64,000 nucleotides of DNA from JAGXQV01 sp964527565 (GTDB taxonomy: Bacteria; Pseudomonadota; Gammaproteobacteria; Burkholderiales; Sulfuricellaceae), in the NCBI GenBank assembly GCA_964527565.1, contig CAZGOY010000005.1:50055-114054 (forward strand), in the 5' to 3' direction. Positions 47,994-59,678 of the stretch are shown piece after piece; positions within the stretch are counted from its first letter, which is position 1, and every line of letters begins with the position of its first letter. Below the pieces are notes generated by a model. That model saw nothing but the letters and a program-made list of their open reading frames with translations. It was not told the DNA's origin and did not search any database. Both the position numbers and the translations under genes were made by a program.

Positions 47994-49289
47994 TCAGTTT
48001 GTACAAATATAGCGGCAGCGGGTTTCGCGCACGAAAAACGCGGCCACCAGCCCCAGGCAGGCAAAACCGAACATGATGCCCATGCCGGCCTGGTATTCCG
48101 CCAGAGTGCGCACCGTCGCGCCGGATTCGCGCTGCGCCACGTCTATCGCCCAGCCGGCCAAGGGCTGCATGATGCCGGTGCCGAGAAACCCGCCGGTATT
48201 GACCACGCTGGTGGCCATGCCCGAGAGGGCGTGCGGATTGACCTCCTTGGCGCACGACCAGGTCAGCGTAAAGCTGGAAGCACCCAGCCCCATGATGAAG
48301 AATAGCGCATACCCGAGCAGCGCGGGAGGCTGCCCGCCGACGAGCCAGGGCAGCCAGGCCAGGCAGTAGGCCGCCGCCGCCGCAATCATCACCGGCTTGC
48401 GCCGCCCCAGCCGGTCCGACAATGAGCCGATGGTAAACGCGCCAATGGCGAAGCCCGCCAGCAGCAGGGTGGTATGGGCGGCAGCGGCACTGCGGCTCAT
48501 GCCGTAAACGTCCTGTAGAAACGGCGCCGCCCATAATCCGCCGAAGGCGAACAGCGAGCCGGACAAGCCCAGATTCACCCACAGGCCCGGCCAGGTGGCG
48601 CGATTTTTCAACACCGTCAGCAGGCCGTCCATCCAGTGTCCTTGATGCGCCGGGTGCGCCGCCTTGCCGTCGATCTCGCGCAGGCTGGGCAATCCGGCCT
48701 CGCCCGGATGGTTGCGCACCAGCACCCACGCCAGCAAAGCCAGTATCAGGGACAACACGCCCACCGCAACGAATACCGTGCGCCACGAAGTGAACGCCAA
48801 CACCCACGCCAGCGGCGAGGCCGCCAGCAGTGAGCCGACATTGCCGAGCAGGATGGATAGTCCGGTGAGCGTGGCGAAATGGCGGTCGTGGAACCAGGCG
48901 GCGTTGAGCTTGAGCAGGGAAATAAAGGTCACCGACACCCCCAGCCCTACCAGCAGGCGCCCGGCGGAGGCCATGGCCAGCGTATCCGCCAACCCGAACA
49001 GCAGCGAACCGATGCCGGCGATGACCCCGCCGATGGCCACGATACGGCGCGGCCCCAGCGTATCGGCCAATATGCCGGTGGGAATCTGCATCACCGTGTA
49101 AACGTAGAAATAGGTGGCTGCCAGTCCGCCCAGTTCGGCGCTGCTGGCCGCGAACGCCTGTTGCAGGTCGCCAGCGATGGCCGCCGGAGCAAAGCGGTGG
49201 AAGAACGACAGGATGTACGCCAACCCGACCACGGCAAAGGCAGTCCAGCGCAGACGATAGAGTTCTCGGGCTTGGGCGTGGGTGAGCAT
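47994..49289 (-). CDS. MFS transporter
   Basis: The 431-residue protein has twelve predicted transmembrane helices. Family marks are the loop 2-3 motif ILADTLGPRRIVAIGG and its second-half counterpart SLSDRLGRRKPVMIAA, and SVTFISLLKLNAAWFHDRHFATLTGLSILLGNVGSLLAA in the middle. It resembles the hexuronate/nitrate-type permeases (ACS/NNP-like), but the substrate is unclear. A C-terminal cysteine (RCRYICTN) is notable. It is upstream of greB on the same strand with 13 bases between, and divergent from ppdK. Confidence 0.85.
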   Translation of the reverse strand: MLTHAQARELYRLRWTAFAVVGLAYILSFFHRFAPAAIAGDLQQAFAASSAELGGLAATYFYVYTVMQIPTGILADTLGPRRIVAIGGVIAGIGSLLFGLADTLAMASAGRLLVGLGVSVTFISLLKLNAAWFHDRHFATLTGLSILLGNVGSLLAASPLAWVLAFTSWRTVFVAVGVLSLILALLAWVLVRNHPGEAGLPSLREIDGKAAHPAHQGHWMDGLLTVLKNRATWPGLWVNLGLSGSLFAFGGLWAAPFLQDVYGMSRSAAAAHTTLLLAGFAIGAFTIGSLSDRLGRRKPVMIAAAAAYCLAWLPWLVGGQPPALLGYALFFIMGLGASSFTLTWSCAKEVNPHALSGMATSVVNTGGFLGTGIMQPLAGWAIDVAQRESGATVRTLAEYQAGMGIMFGFACLGLVAAFFVRETRCRYICTN

Positions 49290-49572
49290 GAAGAATTCCG
49301 AAAGGATTGGCGAATTCTACCCGTTACCAGCAAACATTGGGTCATCGAGAATAGCTGCCTCTACATCATCGACCGAAATTTCCAATAAGACCGTTGGATT
49401 AACCGTTGGATTACTGGAAGAGGTAGTAAGCACTGTAACATTGGCCTGTTAATTTTCAGGGCAAGGGTTTACCGTTGTGATTTACCTGCCGCGCCATTAC
49501 AATCCCGAGAGGGTGCCGACGGGCGGCAGGTCTTGTAGATGATATGTATGACAACACGTCAGGAGAGATGGC

Positions 49573-52374
49573 ATGAGTGCAAAAAAAAGCGTCAAGAAAT
49601 ATGTCTATGCGTTCACTGAAGGAGACGGCAAGAACAAGATGTTGCTCGGCGGCAAGGGCGCCAACCTGTGCGAGATGACGCAGATCGGCCTGAACGTGCC
49701 GCCCGGATTCGTCGTGACCACTGAGGCTTGCCTCGCCTTCCTGGAGCAGAGCAAGTTGCCGCCGGGCGTGTTCGACGAAATCAGGGAGCACATGCAGGCG
49801 CTGGAAAAAACTACCGGCAAACGGTTCGGCGGCGCCGACAATCCCCTGCTGGTGTCGGTGCGTTCCGGTTCGGCAATGTCGATGCCGGGCATGATGGACA
49901 CCATTCTCAACCTCGGCCTCAACGACAATACCCTGCAGGGGCTGATCAAGCTCACCGATAACCCGCGCTTCGGCTACGATGCCTACCGCCGCTTTATTCA
50001 GCTCTACGGCAAGATCGCCCTGGGCGTCCCGGACGAAGCCTTCGATGAGAAAATGAATGCCATGAAGGCGGCCGCCGGGGTCAAGCAGGACGTCGACCTG
50101 ACCGCCGAGCATCTCAAGGAACTTTCCGCCGAATTCCTCTATGTGGTGCAAAAGCACACCGGCAAGCCTTTCCCGCAGGATGTCTACGAGCAGCTGGAAA
50201 TCGCTACCGGAGCGGTGTTCCGCTCCTGGGGCGGCAAGCGCGCGGTGGATTACCGCCGCGAATTCAAGATCACCAAGGAGATGGCCAACGGCACGGCAGT
50301 CAATATCTGCACCATGGTGTTCGGCAATATGGGCAACGATTCCGGCACCGGCGTGGGCTTCACCCGCAACCCCGGTACCGGCGAAAACCAGATTTATGGC
50401 GAATACCTCACCAATGCCCAGGGCGAAGATGTGGTGGCGGGCATCCGCACCCCCAAGGCAATCGCCGAGATGGCCCAGGAAATGCCGGAAATCTACCGCC
50501 AACTGCTGGAACTGCACGACCGCCTGGAAAAACATTACCACGAAGTGCAGGACTTTGAATTCACCATTGAGAAAGGCCACCTCTATTGCCTGCAAACCCG
50601 CAACGGCAAGATGAACGCCCACGGCATGGTGCGCACCTCGGTGGAAATGTTCAATGAAGGCCTGATTTCCAAGGAGCAGGCGCTGCTGCGCGTTCAGCCC
50701 GCGATGCTGGAGCAGATGCTGGTGCCGCAACTGTCTCCAGACTTCCGCGGTGCGGCGCTGGCCAAGGGGCTGCCTGCCTCGCCGGGCGCGGCCTCCGGCC
50801 TGATCGTATTCGATGCGGACAGCGCCGAGACGCGCGGTCGCGCCGGAGAAAAAATCATTCTGGTGCGCGAGGAAACCAAACCCGAGGATATTCACGGCTT
50901 CTTCGCGGCACAGGGCATTCTCACCTCGCGCGGCGGCAAGACCTCGCACGCCGCCGTGGTGGCGCGCGGCATGGGCAAGCCCTGCGTGTCCGGCTGCGAA
51001 CAGATTCACGTCGATGTTTTCGCACGACGCGCCATAGTGGGCAACGTCACCCTGCATGAGGGTGACATCATTACCATCGACGGCAGCACCGGCAACGTCT
51101 ATGCCGGTACGGTGCCGACCGTGGAGCCGGAATTCTCCGAGGATCTGGCTACCCTGCTGTCATGGGCGGACGATGCTTCGCGCCTGAAAGTGATGGCCAA
51201 CGCCGACACCCCCAAGGACGCCCAGCGCGCGCGCAACTTTGGCGCCATGGGCATCGGCCTGTGCCGTACAGAGCGCATGTTCAACGCCACCGACCGTCTG
51301 CCCATCGTGCAGGACATGATCCTGGCGGATACCCAGGAAGAGCGCCAGAACGCGCTCGACCGCCTGTTCCCCATCCAGCGCGACGACTTCAAGGGCATCT
51401 TCAAGGCCATGGCCGGCTTGCCGGTAACCGTGCGCCTGCTCGACCCGCCGCTGCACGAGTTCCTGCCCACCGCCGCCCAGCTGGAAGTGGAAATCTCCCA
51501 CCTGCACCACCTGCGCGACACCATCAAGGGGCTGGAAGAGTTGCCGGAAACGCTCAAGCTGCTTAACCCCAAGCTTTACCAGCAATATTCCGGCGGCCTC
51601 GACAAGCTGATGGACGGTTTGTCCGAATTCAAGGATTCGCACCTGGAAGAAGACATCATCCACAAAAAGGAAAAAGTCCTGCACAAGGTGCGCGCACTCT
51701 CCGAAGTCAACCCGATGCTCGGCCATCGCGGCGTGCGCCTGGGGATTACCTATCCGGAAATCTACGTCATGCAGATCCGCGCCATCCTGGAAGCCGCCGC
51801 CGAATGCGCCCAGGCCGGCATCGCCGTGCTGCCGGAAATCATGGTGCCGCAGTTGGCGACGGTGGAAGAGTTGAAGCACATCCACAGCTACGTCGAGCAG
51901 ATCCACGAGGAAGTGGAAGGTAAATTCCGCATTAAGCTCAACTTCAAGTTCGGCAGCATGATCGAAGTGGTGCGTGCCTGCGTGCGCGCTGCACGCCTGG
52001 CCGAGACCGCCGAGTTCTTCTCGTTCGGCACCAACGATCTGACCCAGGCCACTTTCTCGTTCTCGCGCGAGGATGCGGAAAACAAGTTCCTGCCTGACTA
52101 CATGGCAACCGGCATCCTGCAGGACAATCCGTTCGAGGTGCTGGACATCAAGGGCGTGGGCGAATTGATGAAGATCGCCGTCAGCCTGGGCCGCCAAACC
52201 CGCCCCGACCTGAAAGTGGGTATCTGCGGCGAGCACGGCGGCCATCCCGCGTCGATCAGCTTTTGCCATCATGTCGGCCTGACCTACGTCTCCTGTTCCG
52301 GCCCGCGCGTGCCCATCGCACGCCTGGCGGCAGCGCAGGCCAAGCTGCTGGAGAAACAGTACGTAGCCGCATAA
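49573..52374 (+). CDS. ppdK: Pyruvate, phosphate dikinase
   Basis: This 933-residue enzyme interconverts pyruvate, ATP and Pi with PEP, AMP and PPi. The N-terminal nucleotide-binding domain has LLGGKGANLCEMTQIGLNVPPGFVVTTEAC and VRSGSAMSMPGMMDTILNLGLND. The phospho-His domain has GGKTSHAAVVARGMGKPCVSG. The TIM barrel has LCRTERMF, MIEVVRACVRAARLAE, SFGTNDLTQ and the catalytic Cys in VSCSGPRVPIARLAAAQA. All catalytic residues are present. AGGAGAG precedes the ATG. The 283 bases between it and the divergent MFS gene hold a short direct repeat (CCGTTGGATTA twice at 49391-49413) and no clear promoter. Confidence 0.97.
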   Translation: MSAKKSVKKYVYAFTEGDGKNKMLLGGKGANLCEMTQIGLNVPPGFVVTTEACLAFLEQSKLPPGVFDEIREHMQALEKTTGKRFGGADNPLLVSVRSGSAMSMPGMMDTILNLGLNDNTLQGLIKLTDNPRFGYDAYRRFIQLYGKIALGVPDEAFDEKMNAMKAAAGVKQDVDLTAEHLKELSAEFLYVVQKHTGKPFPQDVYEQLEIATGAVFRSWGGKRAVDYRREFKITKEMANGTAVNICTMVFGNMGNDSGTGVGFTRNPGTGENQIYGEYLTNAQGEDVVAGIRTPKAIAEMAQEMPEIYRQLLELHDRLEKHYHEVQDFEFTIEKGHLYCLQTRNGKMNAHGMVRTSVEMFNEGLISKEQALLRVQPAMLEQMLVPQLSPDFRGAALAKGLPASPGAASGLIVFDADSAETRGRAGEKIILVREETKPEDIHGFFAAQGILTSRGGKTSHAAVVARGMGKPCVSGCEQIHVDVFARRAIVGNVTLHEGDIITIDGSTGNVYAGTVPTVEPEFSEDLATLLSWADDASRLKVMANADTPKDAQRARNFGAMGIGLCRTERMFNATDRLPIVQDMILADTQEERQNALDRLFPIQRDDFKGIFKAMAGLPVTVRLLDPPLHEFLPTAAQLEVEISHLHHLRDTIKGLEELPETLKLLNPKLYQQYSGGLDKLMDGLSEFKDSHLEEDIIHKKEKVLHKVRALSEVNPMLGHRGVRLGITYPEIYVMQIRAILEAAAECAQAGIAVLPEIMVPQLATVEELKHIHSYVEQIHEEVEGKFRIKLNFKFGSMIEVVRACVRAARLAETAEFFSFGTNDLTQATFSFSREDAENKFLPDYMATGILQDNPFEVLDIKGVGELMKIAVSLGRQTRPDLKVGICGEHGGHPASISFCHHVGLTYVSCSGPRVPIARLAAAQAKLLEKQYVAA

Positions 52375-52397
52375 GCAAGCGGTCGCGAGGCGTGCGC

Positions 52398-52439
52398 CAG
52401 GGGCGCGGAGGGGCATCCTTCCGCGCCCCTGACTTTTCG
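52398..52439 (+). terminator. Intrinsic terminator after ppdK
   Basis: A 12-bp perfect stem CAGGGGCGCGGA (52398-52409)/TCCGCGCCCCTG (52420-52431) with a 10-base loop is followed by ACTTTTCG, 24 bases beyond the stop. Confidence 0.85.
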
Positions 52440-52522
52440 TTTAGTGGAAGGACCTATTCCTTGGAAAGCGGATTTGGAGAATAATCATCTCCTTTTCCAC
52501 ACAGGCAACAAGGAATTCAGCC

Positions 52523-53899
52523 ATGGGAAACCCCACCCCACAGTCCGCCCCCAAGGGAACCGCCATCCTCGCCAGGGAAGCCTTGATCGAAATGGCGAAG
52601 GAAAACGTTCCGCCGACCCCCGCCAACTACAAAAAATACTACGAGCGCATATCGGGTGCGGTTTCGCAGGACGATCCCGGTCTCCAATCCCTGCTTAAAT
52701 TGCAGGATCGCCTGAAGGGCAATGCTGCGCCTCACCTCGACGAGTGGAAGGAAGCCATCGACGTGGCGCTGGCACAGCGCGACTGGCGCGTGATCGAAGG
52801 GCTGATCCTCAAATATATTCACAGTGAATCGCAATCCTGCGCCAACACCGCGCAACCCGCCGCTGCCGGAGCGGAAGCCCGTATCGACCAGTGCAAGACC
52901 TGCGTGGAGGTCCGCTCGTTCAACGGCGTTCTTTACGTTATGGAGAGTTTTGCCCGCAATCTGGAAGGGTTGTTTCCGGAAAACCCCGTGTTGCAAGGGC
53001 AGATCGACATCGTCAAGGATCTGCTCGAACGTCCCCGCGACATGGAGAAAATGTACTGCGCCAAGCGGGCGCTGGCCAAGATGGCGACCCCGGAGCAAAT
53101 TCAGGCGCAACTGGGAGAAGCCAAGGATTTCGCCAAAAATCTGGCGAATGCCTTTCTGGCGCAGATGGCGAGTACCGGGAACGATGCCGGTGAGTTTCTC
53201 AAGGAGGTGGAAGCCGGAAAGAAAGCCATCGAGGAAGCGCGCGACCAGGCTTCGCTGCTGGCGGCCAGCCGTGCCCTGCTGTCTGGAACGACGGCGGTAC
53301 ATGGCAAGATGAAGGAAAACCATGCCCGCCTGGAAAATGCCAAGATTCAGGCGCAAAGCGCCGAAGAAAGAATCCGCGCTCTGGAAGAGGAGTTGCAAGT
53401 TGCCGGGGAGAAAGCCAAGCAGGATTACCTGACCGGCCTGCTGAACCGGCGCGGCATGGATGAAGAGTTGGCCAGAATGTTCGGGGAAGGCTGGGAGAAA
53501 GTGACCCTGGTGCTGCTCGACATCGACAATTTCAAGAAGATCAATGACCAGTTGGGGCATGAAGCGGGCGATGAGGCCTTGAAATATTTGTCCGACGCCA
53601 TACGGGAAAGCATCGGCGGCAAGGGCGTACCGGCGCGCATGGGCGGCGAAGAATTCGTGATCATCTTCACCGGCTATGACGCGGAGCAGGTGAAAGAGGA
53701 AACCGAAAAACTGCAACGCGCCCTGACACGCAAGATTTTCATGGCCAACGATGAAAAACGGGTGGTCACCTTCAGCGCCGGCATCGCGCAAAGAGCCGGG
53801 GGCGAGTCTCCCACGGAGACGCTGGCGCGGGCGGACGAGGCCATGTACGCCGCCAAGCAGAAGGGCAAGAACCGGGTGGAAATTTCCGAGATTTATTGA
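52523..53899 (+). CDS. Diguanylate cyclase (GGDEF domain) with novel N-terminal region
   Basis: A 458-residue cytoplasmic protein. The C-terminal GGDEF domain (about 300-455) has DYLTGLLNRRGMDEEL, the metal site LVLLDIDNFKKINDQLGHEAGDEAL and the active site RMGGEEFVII (GGEEF form). The I-site RxxD is absent, so no product inhibition is expected there. A long helical segment (about 200-295) probably forms a coiled coil. The N-terminal part has helical QLR/NYKKYYERISG-type sequence and a CANTAQ...CKTC Cys group, which could sense something. Makes cyclic di-GMP. Same strand as ppdK but isolated by a terminator. Confidence 0.9.
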   Translation: MGNPTPQSAPKGTAILAREALIEMAKENVPPTPANYKKYYERISGAVSQDDPGLQSLLKLQDRLKGNAAPHLDEWKEAIDVALAQRDWRVIEGLILKYIHSESQSCANTAQPAAAGAEARIDQCKTCVEVRSFNGVLYVMESFARNLEGLFPENPVLQGQIDIVKDLLERPRDMEKMYCAKRALAKMATPEQIQAQLGEAKDFAKNLANAFLAQMASTGNDAGEFLKEVEAGKKAIEEARDQASLLAASRALLSGTTAVHGKMKENHARLENAKIQAQSAEERIRALEEELQVAGEKAKQDYLTGLLNRRGMDEELARMFGEGWEKVTLVLLDIDNFKKINDQLGHEAGDEALKYLSDAIRESIGGKGVPARMGGEEFVIIFTGYDAEQVKEETEKLQRALTRKIFMANDEKRVVTFSAGIAQRAGGESPTETLARADEAMYAAKQKGKNRVEISEIY

Positions 53900-53917
53900 G
53901 TCTGCATCCGGCTCAGT

Positions 53918-54008
53918 GCAATCGCACTATCTGATTCCCCCCTTTGCAAAGGGGGAGACGGCTTGGCTGGGGCCTGAAAAGTACCGTGTTTCCACATAGT
54001 GCGATTGC
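53918..54008. repeat. Short inverted-repeat element (MITE-like)
   Basis: A 12-base sequence GCAATCGCACTA (53918-53929) and its exact complement (53997-54008) enclose 67 bases, of which CCCCCTTTGCAAAGGGGG forms an inner hairpin. The 91-base unit lies between the GGDEF and aconitase genes, 18 bases after the former. It may be a non-autonomous mobile element or a structured transcript end. No flanking target duplication was recognised. Confidence 0.6.
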
Positions 54009-54090
54009 CCTGGCATCAGGATGTGGGCGCAGCCGGACTCGCCGTGATTCGTTGTAGAATGCGGCGTTGATCTTTCATTGCGAGTCCATC

Positions 54091-56784
<2,694 letters not shown>

Positions 56785-56809
56785 CCCGCGCAACCGGGCG
56801 CCTGCCGGC

Positions 56810-57193
56810 TTATTCGCTGTCGAGCAGCTTCTGGTAGGCAACGGCATCCAACAGTTGCGTCAAGGCAGCGGCGTCATCTGGACGAAGACGGAAGATCCAG
56901 GCATCCCAGGGCGTCTGGTTGAGGGTTTCCGGCGCCTCGGCCAGCGCATCGTTGACGGCCACCACTTCTCCCGCCAGCGGGGCGTGGAGGTCGGAGGCCG
57001 CCTTGACGGATTCGACCACCCCGCAGGCTTCCTGGGCTTCCACGCGGCGCCCGGTTTCCGGGGCGCCGACGTACACCATGTCGCCGAGCAGTTCCTGTCC
57101 GCGTGCGGTGATGCCGCAGGAAATGCTGCCGTCGGCTTCGGCTCTGGCCCATTCATGGTTGGCGGTAAATTTGAGATTGTCTGGTAAATTCAT
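56810..57193 (-). CDS. gcvH: Glycine cleavage system H protein
   Basis: A 127-residue lipoyl carrier that shuttles the methylamine between the P and T proteins. The typical sequence SISCGITARGQELLGDMVYVGAPETGRRVEAQEACGVVESVKAASDLHAPLAGEVVAVNDALAEAPETLN has the lipoylated Lys in ESVKAASD. The usual 'GD' motif and C-terminal ALLDAVAYQKLL are also present. gcvT and gcvP are not here, so this is a standalone copy. It is convergent with aconitase and 3 bases downstream of the zinc-ribbon gene. Confidence 0.93.
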   Translation of the reverse strand: MNLPDNLKFTANHEWARAEADGSISCGITARGQELLGDMVYVGAPETGRRVEAQEACGVVESVKAASDLHAPLAGEVVAVNDALAEAPETLNQTPWDAWIFRLRPDDAAALTQLLDAVAYQKLLDSE

Positions 57194-57196
57194 GGC

Positions 57197-58639
57197 TTAA
57201 CTCGCGTGAGGGGGATAAAAAAGGTAGACCCGGTAGCCCGCCGCCTTGATTCCGCCGAGGTCGAGGTCGAGACGCACGTCGATTTCGTCTTCGGCGGACA
57301 TGCCGGGTTGCGCGGCGGCCTGCGGCGGCAGATATTCGGCAGGCTGGAAAATGCGCCGGGCGACCAGCGCATCCTGGGTGTCGGTGAGCGTCAGTTCCAG
57401 CAACGGGTAGGCCTGGGTGTAGGTGGCGCGATTGCGTAGCGCGGCATTGAGGGTGACAAAACCGGGGTCGCCAGTTCCCGCCTCCAGCGACGAAGCTTCG
57501 ATGCTCAACAGTTCGGCGTCGCGCGGCAGCGACACCCGGCAACCGAACCAGGCGCAGGCCTGCTCGAAAGCCGGTTTGAGCGCGGGGGAAACGGCGATCA
57601 GTTCGCTGCGGAAATGCATGGTGCCTTGCAGCGCCAGGGCGAGCATCAACAGCGTGGCGCCCGTCGGCCACAAGCGGCGCAAATCGCGCCGTCGCGGCGC
57701 GGCAGCCTCAGGGGGCGGCGTTTCTCCAGGCTCAAGCGCAGCAAACGCTGCGGACATTTCCGACGCAACCGCTGCCTCGTCAATGGCGCCAGGAACAAAC
57801 GCTGCGGAATCGACACGGGCCTCCGGGTGGATAACGATTTCCACTTCGACCGGCACGGTTTGCGCTGCCGCTGAGAAATCGAGCGGAAATTCGGCAATCT
57901 GTTCGCCTGCCGTTTCCGGCATGGGTGCTGCCGTGATTTCTGGTTCCGGCTCAAGCGCCACTTCGGGTTCGGGTAGTAATTCGATGGCAGCGGCTGGGCC
58001 TATTTCTTGCGCGCTGCCCAACACCGTGGGAGGGGGCTCCTGTGTCTCAGCCGACAGGCTGTCGGGTGTGGCCCCGAGGTTTTGACCTTCTTGCCGCTGA
58101 ACGGAAAAGCTCGGGGCCAAGGCCCCTCCTACAAGGGAGGGGGCGGTTTCGGTCTCCGCCACAAATTCGGCAACGCTGGCTGTTTCCTCAACTATTTCTT
58201 CGGGCGCGACTTCGCTGGCTGCCGTCGTTTCCGCCCCGGCAAGGGGCCATTCTTCTTCAGGCGTCGGCGTGGCGTCCATTTCTGCCGGGGATTCGCCGGC
58301 TGGCCTTTGTTCTGGAGCGTCCGCTTCGTCAACCGGCGTTTCAGGCGTGGCGGCTGGTTCCACCGGCGTTTCCGCTTCGGGTTGCGGGGCGGCTTCCTTT
58401 TCCGCCAGCACCTCGGAATCATCCCTTGCTTCTTGCGGGATTTCCGCGGGATCTTCCGGCGGAGCCGTCGGCGGCATGACAACGTCTTCCGTCGGCGGGT
58501 AATCCAGCGTCAGGGTGGCATGGGCGTTGAACACTTGGGCGCAGCGTCCGCAACGCACATCGCCGCTGTGCGCCAGCAACTGCCCGGCAGTGATGCGGAA
58601 AGTGGTGCCGCAAGCCGGGCAGGTGGTGGTGTGCGCCAT
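57197..58639 (-). CDS. MJ0042 zinc-ribbon/DUF3426 membrane protein
   Basis: A 480-residue protein. It opens with an MJ0042-type zinc ribbon (CPACG then CGRC within residues 1-40). A long acidic, Pro/Glu/Ala-rich linker of about 270 residues follows, with one transmembrane helix (WPTGATLLMLALALQG, about 325-345). The C-terminal DUF3426 domain starts at GCRVSLPRDAELLSIEASSLEAG. The protein usually follows prmA in betaproteobacteria; its role is unknown. The linker is partly encoded by a REP-like element (58026-58132), clearly an inserted segment read in frame. The ATG overlaps the prmA stop by one base. Confidence 0.85.
   Translation of the reverse strand: MAHTTTCPACGTTFRITAGQLLAHSGDVRCGRCAQVFNAHATLTLDYPPTEDVVMPPTAPPEDPAEIPQEARDDSEVLAEKEAAPQPEAETPVEPAATPETPVDEADAPEQRPAGESPAEMDATPTPEEEWPLAGAETTAASEVAPEEIVEETASVAEFVAETETAPSLVGGALAPSFSVQRQEGQNLGATPDSLSAETQEPPPTVLGSAQEIGPAAAIELLPEPEVALEPEPEITAAPMPETAGEQIAEFPLDFSAAAQTVPVEVEIVIHPEARVDSAAFVPGAIDEAAVASEMSAAFAALEPGETPPPEAAAPRRRDLRRLWPTGATLLMLALALQGTMHFRSELIAVSPALKPAFEQACAWFGCRVSLPRDAELLSIEASSLEAGTGDPGFVTLNAALRNRATYTQAYPLLELTLTDTQDALVARRIFQPAEYLPPQAAAQPGMSAEDEIDVRLDLDLGGIKAAGYRVYLFYPPHAS
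58026..58132. repeat. REP-like element inside a coding sequence
   Basis: An inverted arrangement with arms GTGGGAGGGGGCTCCTGTGT... at 58026 and TGGGG/CTCGGGGCCAAGGCCCCTCCTAC up to 58132 shares the GTAGGAG...GGCC...CGAG plan and the AGCTTTTC-to-GTCAAAA(C/T)CTCG middle with the copy at 59564-59641. It is translated as part of the acidic linker of the DUF3426 protein with no frame loss. Confidence 0.7.
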
Positions 58640-59529
58640 CAGCGCCGCACTCCGCCCAAGCACACCCAGCCTTCATCCTCCGCCGCCACTGAGATGTCGA
58701 AATATTGCCGGTAAACCGCCAGCACGTCTTCCGCTTGGGTGGCGAGCACGCCGGAGAGCGCGATTTTGCCGCCTTTTCGCGTGGCATCGGCGAGCAGCGG
58801 TGCCAGCACTTTCAACGGATTGGTGAGGATGTTGGCGACGACGATGTCGGCTCCGGCCTTCGGCGCGGCATCCGGCAGGGAAAAATCGGCGGCGACCTGG
58901 TTTTGCAGCGCGTTTTGACGGCTGGCGCTGATCGCCTGCGGGTCGATGTCGATGCCGGTCGCTTGTCCCGCACTCAGCTTCATGGCGGCAATCGCCAGTA
59001 TCCCGGAGCCGCAGCCATAGTCGAGCACGCTCTCTCCGCCCGTCAGGTTTCGTTCCAGCCATTGCAGGCACAGGCGGGTGGTGGGATGGCTGCCGGTGCC
59101 GAAAGCGAGGCCGGGGTCGAGCACCAGGTTGATGGCATTCGCGTCGGGAGCGCTGTGCCAGGTAGGCGTGATCCACAGGCGTTCGGAGATGCGGATCGGT
59201 TCGAATTGCGACTGGGTGAGCCGCACCCAGTCCTGTTCGGCGACGGTTTCCACCGTGAAGCGCGGCGGCTCGCGCAAGCCGGCGGCCCGTGCGGCGGCGG
59301 CGGCGATAGCGGGAACGTCGGCATCGGACGCGAACAGGCCGCTCACCACGTTATGCTGCCATACGCTGTCGGCGGGGGCGCCCGGTTCGCCGAAAATGGC
59401 CTGTTCGCGGGCGGTTTCCGCATCGGCATCCTCGATGGCCGAGGACAGGGCACCTAAATCCATCAGGGCGTCGCTTAAGGGCCCGGCGCTGTGTTCATCG
59501 GCCTCGATCTTGAGCGATAACCAACTCAT
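58639..59529 (-). CDS. prmA: Ribosomal protein L11 methyltransferase
   Basis: The 296-residue enzyme trimethylates several Lys and the N-terminus of ribosomal protein L11 using SAM. Motifs: FGTGSHPTTRLCLQWLERNLTGGESVLDYGCGSGILAIAAMKLSAGQATGIDIDPQAI (SAM site GCGSGIL), then VVANILTNPLKVLAPLLADATRKGGKIALSGVL. N-terminal substrate domain WLSLKIEADEHSAGPLSDALMDLGALS. The gene is in the accB-accC-prmA order, following a REP-like element after accC. Confidence 0.95.
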   Translation of the reverse strand: MSWLSLKIEADEHSAGPLSDALMDLGALSSAIEDADAETAREQAIFGEPGAPADSVWQHNVVSGLFASDADVPAIAAAAARAAGLREPPRFTVETVAEQDWVRLTQSQFEPIRISERLWITPTWHSAPDANAINLVLDPGLAFGTGSHPTTRLCLQWLERNLTGGESVLDYGCGSGILAIAAMKLSAGQATGIDIDPQAISASRQNALQNQVAADFSLPDAAPKAGADIVVANILTNPLKVLAPLLADATRKGGKIALSGVLATQAEDVLAVYRQYFDISVAAEDEGWVCLGGVRR

Positions 59530-59563
59530 AACCTGAATATTTCATGAAAACGCAGCGTTGCGG

Positions 59564-59641
59564 GTAGGAGGGGGCTTGCCCCCGAGCTTTTCTGTTCCGT
59601 GGCGAATAAAGTCAAAATCTCGCGGCCAAGGCCGCTCCTAC
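59564..59641. repeat. REP-like doublet between prmA and accC
   Basis: Arms GTAGGAGGGGGCTTGCCCCC (59564-59583) and GCGGCCAAGGCCGCTCCTAC (59622-59641) surround AGCTTTTCTG...GTCAAAATCTC. Each arm has its own palindromic core. The middle sequence resembles that of the copy at 58026, and the right arm equals that of 42697-42718. It lies in the 149-base gap between accC and prmA. Confidence 0.8.
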
Positions 59642-59678
59642 AGGGTTGGGTGGCATTCATGAAGTTGGGGATACGTCT

